Positions 40,767 to 51,468 of a DNA stretch of 64,000 nt are shown piece by piece (position 1 is the stretch's first letter; each line of letters begins with the position of its first letter). Below the pieces are notes generated by a model that was given only the letters and a program-made list of their open reading frames with translations, had not been told where the DNA came from and did no database searches. Source of the stretch: Mycobacterium heckeshornense (GTDB lineage Bacteria; Actinomycetota; Actinomycetes; Mycobacteriales; Mycobacteriaceae); assembly GCF_016592155.1 (NCBI RefSeq), contig NZ_AP024237.1:124001-188000 (forward strand). The letters are read 5' to 3'. The position numbers and the translations under genes were made by a program.

Positions 40767-42930
40767 GTAGGGGTCGGACCGCAGCGCCCTGCCGGTCTTT
40801 CGACGCGGTGGGTTTCTGCGGCCCGCCCTCCGAACCGGACGTGCATGTCTCCACGCATCCGGCTCTCCACTTGTTCATGCCGCTGGTGCGGTGTCGGTGT
40901 CGGGTGGCCAATTCGCCCATGGTGCAGGGATCTTCGAGCCCCGGTATCGGTAGCGGAGGACCGTCACCGATCGTGGCCGGAACAGCTCGACACGTCGGTC
41001 GCTGATCTGCCAGTCAGGCCAGAAGCGACGGCGTAGCGTTCCCCAGGTCAGGCCGAGGTGTCGTTTACGCAGCCAATACGCAACCCGCATGAATGCGAAG
41101 TGGTCGACGTAGCAGAAGGTGCGTTTAGACACTCCGTGCTTGAAATAGTTGCACCAGCCCCGTAGCACGGGGTTGACCTGCCGGAGCAGGTCGGCGAGTG
41201 TGTGATGTTTGTTGCGGCGCGTCAGTTTCCGGATCTTGCCGGTGATCGAGGCCAGCGATTTCTTCGATGGCCAGGTGTAGACGAACCGCTTGCTGCTGCC
41301 CGGTTTGGTTCGCCGCTGGATGCGGAAGCCCAAGAACTCGAAGCCCTCGTCGATGTGGCAGACCCTGGTTTTCTCGACCGACAAGCGCAGGCTCATCGGT
41401 GCGAGTACCGCTTCGACCTCATCCCATAGTGCTTCGGCATGAGCGCGTGTGCCGTTGATCAGCACCACGAAATCGTCTGCATAGCGGACGATCCGATAGG
41501 TGGCGCCTCCGGCGCGCCGATGCTTGGTGCGCTTCCAGTTCGTATCGAGCGCTTCCCACTGACGCATGAAGTGCTCGTCGAGAACCGACAGGGCGATATT
41601 GGCCAGCAGCGGTGAGAGGATCCCGCCCTGGGGAGTGCCGGTCGGCGTATCCCGATGTACCGCATCCTCGGAGAGGATCCCGGCTTTCAGGAACGCCTTG
41701 ATCAGCGTGAGCACCCGCTTGTCACCGACCCGCATCCGCACCCGATCCATCAGTGCACAATGCGAGATCTCATCGAAGCAGGCCGTGATGTCTGCTTCAA
41801 AGACCCACTCGTACCCCTTGTTACCCGAGGTGTAGTGGTGGATCTCGGCGATCGCATCCTGTGCCCGCCGTCTCGGCCGAAACCCATACGAGCACGGCTT
41901 GAAATCCGCCTCGTAGATGGGTTCCAGCACCAGCTTCAGCGCTGCCTGCACGATCCTGTCGGCGGTGGTCGGGATTCCCAGGCGTCGCATCTTGCCGTTC
42001 GCCTTGGGGATCAACTTCTCCCGCACCGCAACCGGTGTGAACCGGCGTTCTTTCAGGTCGCCTTGCAGTTCTGCAAGGAGTTGCACCGCTCGGTCATCGA
42101 TGGAGGACGGTGTCACTCCATCGATCCCGGCCGTGCGTGCTCCCTTGTTGCCCCGCACCCTGTTCCACGCCACGACGAGGAACGCTGGGTCATAAACGAG
42201 GTTGAACAGATCATCAAACCGGCGGCCCGGATCGGCCACCGCCCAACGATGCAGTTTCCGCTGCATCATGCGTACCCGCAGCCACGCCTCATCGACGTCG
42301 GGCCACGGCGCGCCGGTATTCACCAGCGACCTTCGCGCAATGCTCGGCAACCGCGAACAAGCTGGACCCCTTCGCCATGTGACCGGCTTTCCCGGACTCG
42401 GACTACTACGGATCCTCCGCCCCCACACGACGGCATCGGCCGGCGACGGACCTTCCCGCCGAAACGCTGGATGCGCTCCGGGAAGGGGACCACCGCGTGG
42501 GTTCCCACGTTCACTGTCAGATCGATCGACGGGCGAGGTGCCCAACTATGCTCCTGCGGCATCGCCACGGCTACGCCGCGGGCCTTCACCGTGACCTCCC
42601 GACCGGCGGTACAAACCGATCGCGGAGTTCCCCGCACCACACCGTGATACGAGTGTGCGCCGCTGCCCAGCCCAGATCCGCCAGATTCGAGCTGGTGGGA
42701 ACAGACTTGAGGAGCGTTCAGACGCTGGTTTCTCACGTACACCGTCCCGTCTTGCTTGCCGGACCCGCGTCGTCTGGCAGTGCCGACGCGTCCCGTCGTT
42801 GTCAGGGCTGCTTTCCACCCTCATCGGCGTCCCCCGAATCAGGCTGCCCCCAGCTTCAACCCGCTGCCGCGACAGCGGACAGACGAAGGATTCTCACCTC
42901 CATTCGATCCCACAGCGCCTCGTGGCGCTC
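40767..42930 (-). mobile_element. Group II intron, copy 2
   Basis: 2164 bases at exactly the same orfB position as copies 1 and 3, with the domain V hairpin near 40832-40865. Confidence 0.85.
40875..42323 (-). CDS. ltrA: Group II intron reverse transcriptase/maturase, copy 2
   Basis: Translates to the same protein as copy 1 (RT blocks, YADD, maturase domain, no HNH). The GTG at 42323 is chosen by the same argument; the frame is open up to 42545. Confidence 0.87.
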   Translation of the reverse strand: MNTGAPWPDVDEAWLRVRMMQRKLHRWAVADPGRRFDDLFNLVYDPAFLVVAWNRVRGNKGARTAGIDGVTPSSIDDRAVQLLAELQGDLKERRFTPVAVREKLIPKANGKMRRLGIPTTADRIVQAALKLVLEPIYEADFKPCSYGFRPRRRAQDAIAEIHHYTSGNKGYEWVFEADITACFDEISHCALMDRVRMRVGDKRVLTLIKAFLKAGILSEDAVHRDTPTGTPQGGILSPLLANIALSVLDEHFMRQWEALDTNWKRTKHRRAGGATYRIVRYADDFVVLINGTRAHAEALWDEVEAVLAPMSLRLSVEKTRVCHIDEGFEFLGFRIQRRTKPGSSKRFVYTWPSKKSLASITGKIRKLTRRNKHHTLADLLRQVNPVLRGWCNYFKHGVSKRTFCYVDHFAFMRVAYWLRKRHLGLTWGTLRRRFWPDWQISDRRVELFRPRSVTVLRYRYRGSKIPAPWANWPPDTDTAPAA

Positions 42931-43784
42931 TGTACCAGTGGACCCAGTCGGCGGTGAGGTGCTCGACATCGTGCACCGAGCGCAGCGGCCCGGTTCGGAA
43001 CGGTGAGTCTTTCCGGATCGCTTCGGTCTTATAGAGACCAATTATTGTCTCCGCCAACGCATTATCGTAGGCGTCTCCGACCGTTCCAATCGACGGCTTC
43101 ATGCCGGCGAGCATGATCGTCTCCCCGCAGTGCACCGACGTGTACTGCGACCCGGCATCAGAGTGGTGAATCGTCGACCCCGCCAGCGGGTGGCCTTCAC
43201 GGGCCCGCAGCGCTGCGGCCTGACGGATCGCCGATTCGACGAACCACGAGTGCTTGGTCGTTGAGCACGCCCAGCCGAGGATCCGCCCGGCGTAGGCATC
43301 GACGACGAACGCGGTGTAGACGAACACCCCGGTGACCAGGCGAACGTAGGTGAAATCGGCGACCAGAAGCCGGTTGGGGGCATCGACGGCGAAGGTGCGA
43401 TCCACCAGGTCCGGTGCCCGCTGCGCGGCGGGATCGGCCACGGTAGTGCGGACCTTCTTGACCCGCCGCACCCCTGCCAGCCGTTGGCCCGCATGAGACG
43501 CTCCACGGTGCATTTGGCCACCGGAATGCCCTGTCGTTGCAGGTGAGCCCACATCTTGGCCGCACCGTAGAGTGACTCGGGCTTGCGGCGACCATCAGCA
43601 TCGGGGGTGTAGTAGCCGGCCAGGATCTCAGCGACCGTCATGTCCCACAAGACCCGTTTCGATGGTGGGCGAGCCTGCCAGGCGTAGAAGGTTCTCGGGG
43701 CGATCTTGCAGCCATGCTCGCTCAGCACGCGGCAGATCGGAGCGACCCCGAACCGAGCACGATGCTCGGCGATGAATTCACAAA

Positions 43785-44096
43785 TCAACGGTGTCGCGGG
43801 TCGCTCTCCCGCGCGAAGAAACTTGTTGCCGCCTTGAGGATTTCGATAGTCTGCTCAAGCTCACGGTTCTTCTTACGCAGCTCGCGCAACTCCCGGCTCT
43901 CCGCCGTCGATACCCCAGCGGCCTGGCCGTCGTCGATCTCGGCCTGGCGCACCCACTTGCGCAGGGTCTCCGCGATCATCCCCAACCGGGCCGAGATGGC
44001 CCGCATCGCCGCCCACTCGGTGTCGTACTCGTCGCGATGCTCCCGGACCAGCCAGACCGCCTTGGCCTTCATGTCCTGGTCGTACCTCGTTGCCAT
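43785..44096 (-). CDS. IS3 OrfA, copy 2
   Basis: 103 residues, nearly identical to copy 1 OrfA (KAVWLV instead of RAVWLV). HTH plus leucine-zipper helix. Confidence 0.85.
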   Translation of the reverse strand: MATRYDQDMKAKAVWLVREHRDEYDTEWAAMRAISARLGMIAETLRKWVRQAEIDDGQAAGVSTAESRELRELRKKNRELEQTIEILKAATSFFARESDPRHR

Positions 44097-44170
44097 CGTG
44101 CCATCCTTCCCTCAAAAGAAGGTGTGCACGAAACCCGGGATGGTCCATACTATAGCTGCGTGGCGTGCGT

Positions 44171-44260
44171 GAGCCTTCGGAAAGGCCAGGGCCTCCCCAT
44201 GCAACCACCCCTCCTATGAGAGCGAAATCACAACTGCCCGCTTAAGCTTGAAGAGCCCTT
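44171..44260 (-). repeat. ISL3-type terminus remnant, inverted copy of 54535-54624
   Basis: On the minus strand it begins AAAAGGGCTCTTCAA and continues GGGCAGTTGTGATTTCGC. It matches 54535-54624 over about 90 bases with scattered differences. GGCTCTTC is the ISL3 terminal signature. Only the end of the element remains here. Confidence 0.6.
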
Positions 44261-44297
44261 TTATCGTGGACCAGGTAGCAAGCCCGGAGTTTTGCTC

Positions 44298-45266
44298 ATG
44301 ACAGACGCTATCCAGGGCACGACCGCGACACGCTCCGTTGTTTTGTTCGTGATAGGCATGGCCCGGTCTGGAACGTCGGCGCTCACACGCGTTCTCTCGC
44401 TGTGTGGTGGTACGCTCCCGCCGGGGATGGTTGGCGCCAACAAGAGCAATCCCCTTGGCTATTGGGAGCCGCGCAAAGCCATCTACCTCAACGAAGCAAT
44501 CCTGTACCGCCACCGCAGCGCGCCATACGATCCGACATTGCGCCTGCAGGAGGAACATGCGTTTGATGCCAACGACAAGGCCGCCTGCGTGGCCGAGATC
44601 AGCGCATACCTCAGCACGCTGCCAGCCGCGCCGCTACTCATCATTAAGGAAGCGCGGGTAAACCTACTCTCCGACATGTGGTTCGAGGCGGTGCGTCTGG
44701 CCGGATCTGACATCGTGACCGTGATTGCCGTGCGCCACCCCCAAGAAGTTGCCGCGTCGCTGGCGAGGCATATGGGCTCCTCGCCCGAGCTCTCGAGTGC
44801 ATTGTGGCTGAAATACAATCTGCTAGCGGAAAGAAACACACGCGGTCTCCCGCGAGTGTTCGTCGAGTACCCCAACCTGCTCGGCGATTGGCGGCGGGAA
44901 ATAGAGCGGATTTCCGCGGCGCTCGCGATCGATCTCGACAACCGTGACGACGCGGCAATCGAGGAGTTCCTCGAACAGGACCTTCACCGCCAGCGATACT
45001 CCGGTCTGGTAAGGGAACTCTTCGGCACAGACTGGATTTCCACGGTCTACGAATCGCTGCACGCGGCCGCGCGAGACGAACTCTGGGATGGGTCTACGCT
45101 GGACCGCGTCTTCGAAGCGTATCGGGCGAGCGAACATGATTTCCGAAGGGTGTTCGCGGATTTTCACCGCTACTACAAGTTTCGCGTGCTACTCCGGCCG
45201 TCCGTCATGAAGCTGATCGGAGAGGTTCTCGCTTTTGCTCACCGGCGCAGCGGGACTTGGGCCTAA
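44298..45266 (+). CDS. Sulfotransferase family protein
   Basis: A protein of about 322 residues with an N-terminal P-loop-like GMARSGTSALTRVL at residues 20-33, the 5'-phosphosulfate-binding loop of PAPS-dependent sulfotransferases. A later VIAVRHPQEVAASLARHMG carries the conserved Arg and Ser of the 3'-phosphate site. It would move sulfate from PAPS to a sugar or lipid hydroxyl. The ATG at 44298 is chosen because GGAG at 44286-44289 is at the right distance; TTG 44292 is too close. It stands alone on its strand between mobile elements, but within the GPL modification genes. Sulfated GPLs have been described in M. avium, so the lipopeptide is a plausible substrate; other glycolipids are possible. 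Confidence 0.8.
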   Translation: MTDAIQGTTATRSVVLFVIGMARSGTSALTRVLSLCGGTLPPGMVGANKSNPLGYWEPRKAIYLNEAILYRHRSAPYDPTLRLQEEHAFDANDKAACVAEISAYLSTLPAAPLLIIKEARVNLLSDMWFEAVRLAGSDIVTVIAVRHPQEVAASLARHMGSSPELSSALWLKYNLLAERNTRGLPRVFVEYPNLLGDWRREIERISAALAIDLDNRDDAAIEEFLEQDLHRQRYSGLVRELFGTDWISTVYESLHAAARDELWDGSTLDRVFEAYRASEHDFRRVFADFHRYYKFRVLLRPSVMKLIGEVLAFAHRRSGTWA

Positions 45267-45420
45267 ACCGGCCGGCAGATACCGAGACGATGATCGGAAT
45301 GCAGAAAACTATGAGTCAGCAGCGTCGCGCAGTACTTGGCCGACATATTCCCGGTGATCTGGTCGAATGTGACGTCTGGCGCCAAAGGACTTTATCCCAC
45401 AGTCATAGTCGCGGCAGCCG

Positions 45421-45870
45421 TTGGGCTTACAGCCGCAACCTGATCTTCGCCAACGGCGCAACCATGCAGCAGGTGTTCGACTCGGTGGTGGACCGGACCC
45501 GCTCGCGCCCAACGGGTTCACCGTGGCCGAATTCGCCGCCAAGGTGCACGTCCTCACTGGCACCTCCGACACCGACTACAACATCCGCCAGGCCGGCTAC
45601 GACCTGCGTAAACTCCGCGGCAAACGGCTCATCGACAAGCCCGGCCGTACCCGCCGCTACAACGTCTCGCCGCTGGCCGCGCGCACCATCGCCGCCCTGC
45701 TCACCCTGCGCGATCAGGTCATCGGCCCCATCCTCGCAGGGATCCGTAGCCCCAAGATGGGACGCAAACCCGCGCACTGGACCCGCGTCGACCGTGACTA
45801 CGAACGAATCCGCATCGACATGCAAAGGCTCTTCACCGATCTCGCCATCGAAACACCGCTAGCCGCTTGA
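45421..45870 (+). CDS. Unrecognised protein, probably a C-terminal fragment
   Basis: The reading frame from NGFTVAEFAAKVHVLTG (about 45511) to the TGA at 45868 is clearly coding-like, with TDYNIRQAGYDLRKLRGKRLIDKPGRTRRYNVS, a winged-helix-like pattern, and a C-terminal helix IRIDMQRLFTDLAI. The part before about residue 30 reads like out-of-frame sequence, so the true N-terminus is probably missing or upstream in another frame. I do not know the family. It may be the tail of a mobile-element or plasmid protein. Confidence 0.45.
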   Translation: MGLQPQPDLRQRRNHAAGVRLGGGPDPLAPNGFTVAEFAAKVHVLTGTSDTDYNIRQAGYDLRKLRGKRLIDKPGRTRRYNVSPLAARTIAALLTLRDQVIGPILAGIRSPKMGRKPAHWTRVDRDYERIRIDMQRLFTDLAIETPLAA

Positions 45871-46015
45871 GGGATTCGGCACAGGCCAGCCATTCCACAT
45901 CACCAACAAATTGTCGGAAGTTGATCCTCAAGCGGTTAGCGACCAACGATCGCTAACGCGTTGCTTCAAGCCCGGAACGCACGCCGCACGAGGCACCCGG
46001 CAATTAGTCACCAGC

Positions 46016-46810
46016 TCAGATGCTGCCTATGCCGTTGGCCACCAACGCGACACCGCCCACTGTGCAGATGGCTACCAAGATCTTCCCCCGGTGAATCCAC
46101 GCCCATTCGTGCAGGATTTGAACCATCGCTTGGGTTTTCGCAGGTGCCACCAAGTAGCTGACAAGGGCGATCTCGACAACCGCAAGTACCACGACCACGA
46201 ACACGATGGCGGCGCTGACCTGCGTGCCGATCGCAGCTCCCGAAGCCGCTATGGTGGCGAGCAGAAATAGCCCCGCGTCGGGTTCTGTCCCCCCAAATCC
46301 CACGCCAATCAAAAACGCGACCCACAAGGACCCGTTTTCCCAGGCATTGCGGGCGCGACGCAGCAGCCGCTGGATGGCGGAGCCGCCCTCCGTCGGCGCA
46401 TCCTGCGCGCGGCCCAGGAGCCGCGATAATGGCATCGGTCGATTCGAATCCAGCACCAAGGTCGACGTTTTACCGCCGAGAGTCGACACGTGCGTTCGCT
46501 GACGCTGGCGTATCAGCGAACGCACTGTTAGCAGCGCGGCGATCGAAAGCGCGAGAACACCGATGCCGAGTCGGATGTGCCGGACGACGGAGCTCGTTGG
46601 CAAAGCATCCGCGAAAGGTTTCAACATCGGTGTGATATGCAGCATTACCAGCGGAAGCACCACGGCAGGAATACAGCCAACCAAGCACCCAACCCAGTAG
46701 ACGAGCAAATTTTGCAAGGGCCGTGGCCGAGAGATTACGAGAAGTGTGAGGCCGAGACGCACCGGGTTGAGCCCTGTCAGAAGAGCTAGCGCAAGCACCG
46801 AACCCCACAT
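46016..46810 (-). CDS. gap: Gap-family (GPL-addressing) membrane protein
   Basis: This integral membrane protein of about 264 residues (start ATG 46810, MWGSVLALALLTGLNPVRLG; the frame extends to 46915 without family similarity) has six hydrophobic segments. The N-terminal half has three, and after a basic cytosolic loop the C-terminal half repeats the pattern: WVAFLIGVGFGGTEPDAGLFLLATI, then two more helices. The LNPVRLGLTLLVIS and GxGxGGxxPD-type repeats identify the Gap/SfLAP family. M. smegmatis Gap is required for GPL to reach the cell surface. It is divergent from the methyltransferase at 47027, with 216 bases between them that must hold both promoters. Confidence 0.8.
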   Translation of the reverse strand: MWGSVLALALLTGLNPVRLGLTLLVISRPRPLQNLLVYWVGCLVGCIPAVVLPLVMLHITPMLKPFADALPTSSVVRHIRLGIGVLALSIAALLTVRSLIRQRQRTHVSTLGGKTSTLVLDSNRPMPLSRLLGRAQDAPTEGGSAIQRLLRRARNAWENGSLWVAFLIGVGFGGTEPDAGLFLLATIAASGAAIGTQVSAAIVFVVVVLAVVEIALVSYLVAPAKTQAMVQILHEWAWIHRGKILVAICTVGGVALVANGIGSI

Positions 46811-47026
46811 AGCCGAAACACTACCTTTTAGTTCTCGCAAGTTGGCTCTTTTTGACGCTTTCCTAACCTGTTCTGCCGACTCGGGACCTCGTCGAATTCG
46901 GCTTCTTGCGAACAACGCCTCACTTCAGTTACGCTCTAATCTCCGGCTCGTGGTCGTATCAGCATCGGCCGGAATCGCACCGGTGGTGCGCTTTTTCATC
47001 GTTGAATTCCTCGCTAGGAGGGCCAA

Positions 47027-48007
47027 GTGAGCGAGGTAGCCAAGGAGTGTCGACTATGCCAATCGACTGGCCCTCATCAAACTATTTTAGTCCGCGAAAT
47101 GATGTTCGGAACCCAAGAGCTGTTCGAGTACTATAGCTGCGTTGCGTGCGATTCGTTACAAATCGTAAATGAGCCCGATGGTCAAGACCTCATGCGTCAT
47201 TATCCCCCAAATTACTACTCCTACAATGTTTTAGCTCAGCCGAGGGTTTTCCGATGGCTGGTTACGCAGCAAGACCGCTTTAAATTACATATTGGTGGCT
47301 GGCCAGTCGGTGCTCTCATGACATTGCCCTTGTTCGACGGTATCCTCCGCGCTCTGATTGGAGGAGACGTCGTCGGAATGCTCGCTCAGTTAGCGATTGA
47401 ACGCGACGCGCGGATTCTGGACGTAGGCTGCGGCGACGGTGCGCTGCTTGATCGGTTGGCGATAGCTGGGTTCAGCAACCTGTCTGGTGCCGATCCCTTC
47501 ATCGTGGCCGATGGCGAGACGCCCCAGGGTGTGCCTCTGGTAAAGCGATACTTGAGCGAAGTGAGTGGCGAATTTGATCTCGTAATGTTCAATCATTCGT
47601 TGGAACACCTTCCCGACCCGGTCCCGACGCTTAAAATGGCATCCCAGAAGCTTGCTCCAGGAGGAACTTGCCTGGTTCGCCTGCCGACGACCTCGTCTGA
47701 GGCGTGGGCTATCTATGGAGCGGACTGGGTACAGATCGACGCGCCGCGGCACTTCGTTATACCTTCACGACAGGGAATGGCGCTGGCAGCCGAAACGGCT
47801 GGGCTGCGAGTAGAGAAGACGTTTGATGATTCAAATTTAGGTCAGTTTATGGGAAGCGAAGCCTATCGCCGGGGCATTGCAGTGACCGACCCTAAAATTC
47901 TGCGGATGTTCGGGCCCAAGCGCATCTGGGAATGGGAAAAACGCGCGGAGGAGCTAAACCGACAGCGTCGTGGTGACCAGACCGGATTCGTCTTGCGGGC
48001 CAAGTGA
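47027..48007 (+). CDS. SAM-dependent methyltransferase with N-terminal zinc ribbon
   Basis: A 326-residue protein starting at GTG 47027 behind a strong AGGAGG. Four cysteines (C8 and C11 in CRLC, C38 and C41 in CVAC) form a probable zinc site. The class I methyltransferase motif I is ILDVGCGDG at 130-138, followed by HSLEHLPDP near 190-198, which is typical of the Methyltransf_23 group found in sugar O- and C-methyltransferases. In a GPL locus it would methylate a deoxyhexose, for example at O-3 of 6-deoxytalose or rhamnose. The exact position is unknown. Base composition is clearly more AT-rich than the glycosyltransferases, suggesting separate acquisition. Confidence 0.78.
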   Translation: MSEVAKECRLCQSTGPHQTILVREMMFGTQELFEYYSCVACDSLQIVNEPDGQDLMRHYPPNYYSYNVLAQPRVFRWLVTQQDRFKLHIGGWPVGALMTLPLFDGILRALIGGDVVGMLAQLAIERDARILDVGCGDGALLDRLAIAGFSNLSGADPFIVADGETPQGVPLVKRYLSEVSGEFDLVMFNHSLEHLPDPVPTLKMASQKLAPGGTCLVRLPTTSSEAWAIYGADWVQIDAPRHFVIPSRQGMALAAETAGLRVEKTFDDSNLGQFMGSEAYRRGIAVTDPKILRMFGPKRIWEWEKRAEELNRQRRGDQTGFVLRAK

Positions 48008-48084
48008 GCCAAGTGGAATGAGGGCACGCGGCACAGCAGTTAGTTCGCTGCGAGTCCGGGACAAAACACTCGACTTAGGACAAC

Positions 48085-48215
48085 TTAATGTGCATTGCTG
48101 GGGTCGATTTTGGCAACGTGTTGCGGAGATCGTCGGGTAGCGGGGCCGCGGCGGTCAATTTGTCTGCTGTGTTGATGTGGATGGAGCGGTAGTGGCGTGC
48201 AGTACGCATGAATTT
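48085..48215 (-). pseudogene. 3' remnant of an IS1549-like transposase
   Basis: This stretch aligns with 51485-51620 of the IS1549-like element (GATCGTCGGGTAG against GGTCGTCGGGTAG, and GAGCGGTAGTGGCGTGC against GTGCGGTAGCGGCGTGC). It is a worn fragment of the transposase C-terminus on the minus strand. Confidence 0.55.
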
Positions 48216-48599
48216 TTCACGTGAAAATTTCATTCACAGTTGCCTGTGTTCATCCTAATGAGCGTCGACCGCACGAGTTGGTTTCTGATTCCCCGCGGTT
48301 TCGCCAATCCTCCGACGTCACGCAGCAACAGCTCTTGCTCCCAGTGGCCCAGGCCGTCCCAACGACATGGCCTTTCGAGCGCTTTGAAAAACTTCTCACT
48401 CACCTGCACGCATGTTTGAGCACCCAGGAATCAACGACGGCCTGGCGTTTGTCGGCCGCGCACCAAAACCTTCTGGATTTCTAGATCTAGATAAGTGTGG
48501 GGTGTCGGTTTATGCTGCTGGCGGCTGAGCCGCGGGTACGCGGGGTCGCTTTTATTGTGCGGAACTGCACGCGAGAAGTGACGAGTTAAGATTTTGGCG
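48216..48599. other. Non-coding stretch upstream of the first glycosyltransferase
   Basis: No gene is supported in this AT-richer sequence. An 87-codon frame at 48221-48484 has no recognisable features. The 60 bases before 48600 presumably carry the promoter; no confident -10/-35 pair is called. Confidence 0.3.
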
Positions 48600-49868
<1,269 letters not shown>

Positions 49869-50028
49869 CCACCGACGGCAGTACGTCAGAGCGGTTGGCG
49901 CCATCCAACGCACGCACCAGCGTTGACACGTCCCAAATGGCCCTCGGCGTGACTATGAACGATGTACGGTGAGTTCGTGTCCTTGCTGATTACGGTCCAG
50001 GGGTCGGGTTCGGGGATCTAGATCCGCA

Positions 50029-51297
50029 ATGAAGTTTGTGCTGGCCTGTTATGGAACGCGCGGTGATGTCGAGCCCGGCATCGCCATCGGCCGTGAGCTG
50101 TTGCGCCGTGGGCACGAGGTGCGCATGGCCGTCGCGCCCGACATGGTTCGCATCGTCGAGGCGGCTGGGCTTACGGCGGTCGCCTACGGGATGGATACGC
50201 GTGCACAGATTGACATGCACCGCGACTTCTGGACGAGTCTCTTCCGGAACTTCTGGAACGTCCCCGAGATGATCAGGCTGTGGCGCGAAGTTTGGGAGCC
50301 GGGCATCCAGTCCTGGGAGGAGATGAGCGCAACGCTGGCGTCGCTAACAGAGGGGGCCGACCTGCTACTCACCGGCATAAGCTTCCAGGAGGGTGCTGCC
50401 AACGTCGCAGAGTATCAGGGCATTCCGTTGGCTACGCTGCATACCTTCCCGATGCGGGCCCATGGCCAGCTTCTGCCATATCTGCCGGGGCCGCTGGCGC
50501 GCTCCGCAATGACCGTGCTCGAGCGGCTGCATTGGCGCATGACGAAGAAGGTAGAGAACGCGCAGCGCCGTGAACTTGGCCTACCGGAGGCAACAATTCC
50601 CTCTCTACGGCGAATCACCGAACGCGGAGCGCTCGAAATCCAGGCCTACGAGGAGGTTTGCTTTCCTGGGCTGGCGGCCGAATGGGCGAAGTTCGGCGGC
50701 CAGCGACCCCTTGTCGGCGCGCTGACGGTCGAATCTCCGACGGATGCCGATGAGGAGGTCGCCTCGTGGATTGCCGAGGGAACACCGCCGATCTTCTTCG
50801 GCTTCGGCAGCATCCCGGTCGAATCCTCCGCCGACACCCTGGCCATGATCGCCTCGGCCTGCACCCAGTTGGGCCAGCGCGCGCTGGTGTGCTCGGCGTG
50901 GAGTGACTTCAGCGGCCTTCCGCATTTCGGCCACGTCAAAGTGGTGGGCGCGGTGAATTACGCGGCGATCTTTCCGGCCTGCCGCGCGGTGGTCCACCAC
51001 GGCGGCGCGGCTACCACGGCCGTCGGCCTGCGCGCGGGAGTGCCCACTCTTATCCTGTGGACGTGGCCCGATCAGTCGCTTCGAGGAACCGCGGTCAAGC
51101 GATTGAAGGTGGGCACCGCGCGGCGCTTTTCGACCACTAGCCAGCAAACGCTGGTAGCGGACCTGCGCCGGATTCTGGCCCCGCAGTACATCACCCGGGC
51201 CCGTGAGATAGCTACCCGGATGAGTAAACCTGCCGAAAGCGTCACGACAGCCGCTGATCTTGTCGAAAATTTCGCCCGGCTCAGGCGTGTTGGCTGA
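50029..51297 (+). CDS. GPL-type glycosyltransferase 2
   Basis: A 422-residue paralogue of the gene at 48600 (MKFVLACYGTRGDVEPGIAIGREL, PPIFFGFGSIPVES). The donor-site motif reads HHGGAATTAVG instead of HHGGAGTT, so the conserved Gly in the phosphate-binding loop is Ala, and the next block has LWTWPDQSLRG instead of the LSTDLDQTLWG of paralogue 1. These changes could alter sugar choice or weaken activity. It lies 160 bases after gene 1 in the same direction. ATG 50029 follows a GGGGAT site. Confidence 0.86.
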   Translation: MKFVLACYGTRGDVEPGIAIGRELLRRGHEVRMAVAPDMVRIVEAAGLTAVAYGMDTRAQIDMHRDFWTSLFRNFWNVPEMIRLWREVWEPGIQSWEEMSATLASLTEGADLLLTGISFQEGAANVAEYQGIPLATLHTFPMRAHGQLLPYLPGPLARSAMTVLERLHWRMTKKVENAQRRELGLPEATIPSLRRITERGALEIQAYEEVCFPGLAAEWAKFGGQRPLVGALTVESPTDADEEVASWIAEGTPPIFFGFGSIPVESSADTLAMIASACTQLGQRALVCSAWSDFSGLPHFGHVKVVGAVNYAAIFPACRAVVHHGGAATTAVGLRAGVPTLILWTWPDQSLRGTAVKRLKVGTARRFSTTSQQTLVADLRRILAPQYITRAREIATRMSKPAESVTTAADLVENFARLRRVG

Positions 51298-51346
51298 GCC
51301 AGCCTCAAAACTCGCGGATTTCAGGGTAATAGCGCAGGTAGCAGGG

Positions 51347-51468
51347 TTATACTGCGAGCCGGCTACGTCGGGGACGCTCAGGTCCTCCTTCATTGCGCAA
51401 AGTACGCCTCGGAAGTGGAAGGCTGTGATTTCGCGGTGAAATTTGTGTTGGCATGCTGGGGGAGTCGT
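51347..51468 (+). repeat. 122-bp target-site duplication, left copy
   Basis: Identical to 53115-53236. It includes the upstream region and first 11 codons of glycosyltransferase 3 (from GTG 51436), and ends exactly at the IS1549-like terminus. Confidence 0.88.

Larger units (their letters stand above)
40666..43788 (-). pseudogene. IS3 OrfB transposase, copy 2, frameshifted
   Basis: Exons would be 43788-42931 and 40766-40666, but one C is missing in the CACCCC run near 43470 (copies 1 and 3 have CACCCCC). This shifts the frame after MRANGWQG, before the catalytic core, so splicing alone cannot restore it: the spliced length is 959 bases. Confidence 0.85.
40636..44147 (-). mobile_element. IS3-family element copy 2, carrying a group II intron
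   Basis: Same structure as copy 1. It is flanked by a 3-bp direct repeat TAC (40633-40635 and 44148-44150), as IS3 transposition produces, so both ends are original and the target sequence can be reconstructed. Confidence 0.88.
40600..44176 (+). pseudogene. Methyltransferase remnant split by IS3 copy 2
   Basis: Left of the IS3 the frame reads HHQNPFEY (to 40635), and right of it YSCVACVSLR (from 44148), with a shared TAC target repeat. Joined, this is NPFEYYSCVACVSLR, closely matching ELFEYYSCVACDSLQ of the intact methyltransferase at 47027. Only this short zinc-ribbon segment survives; the remainder has been lost to the flanking ISL3-like end and the decayed transposase. Confidence 0.6.

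Noticed and set aside
48221..48484. 87-codon frame before glycosyltransferase 1
   Set aside because: No ribosome site, no family resemblance, and it lies next to IS debris.
51436..51468. Start of a fourth glycosyltransferase
   Set aside because: It is the left copy of the 122-bp target duplication; the frame runs into the IS1549-like element after 11 codons.
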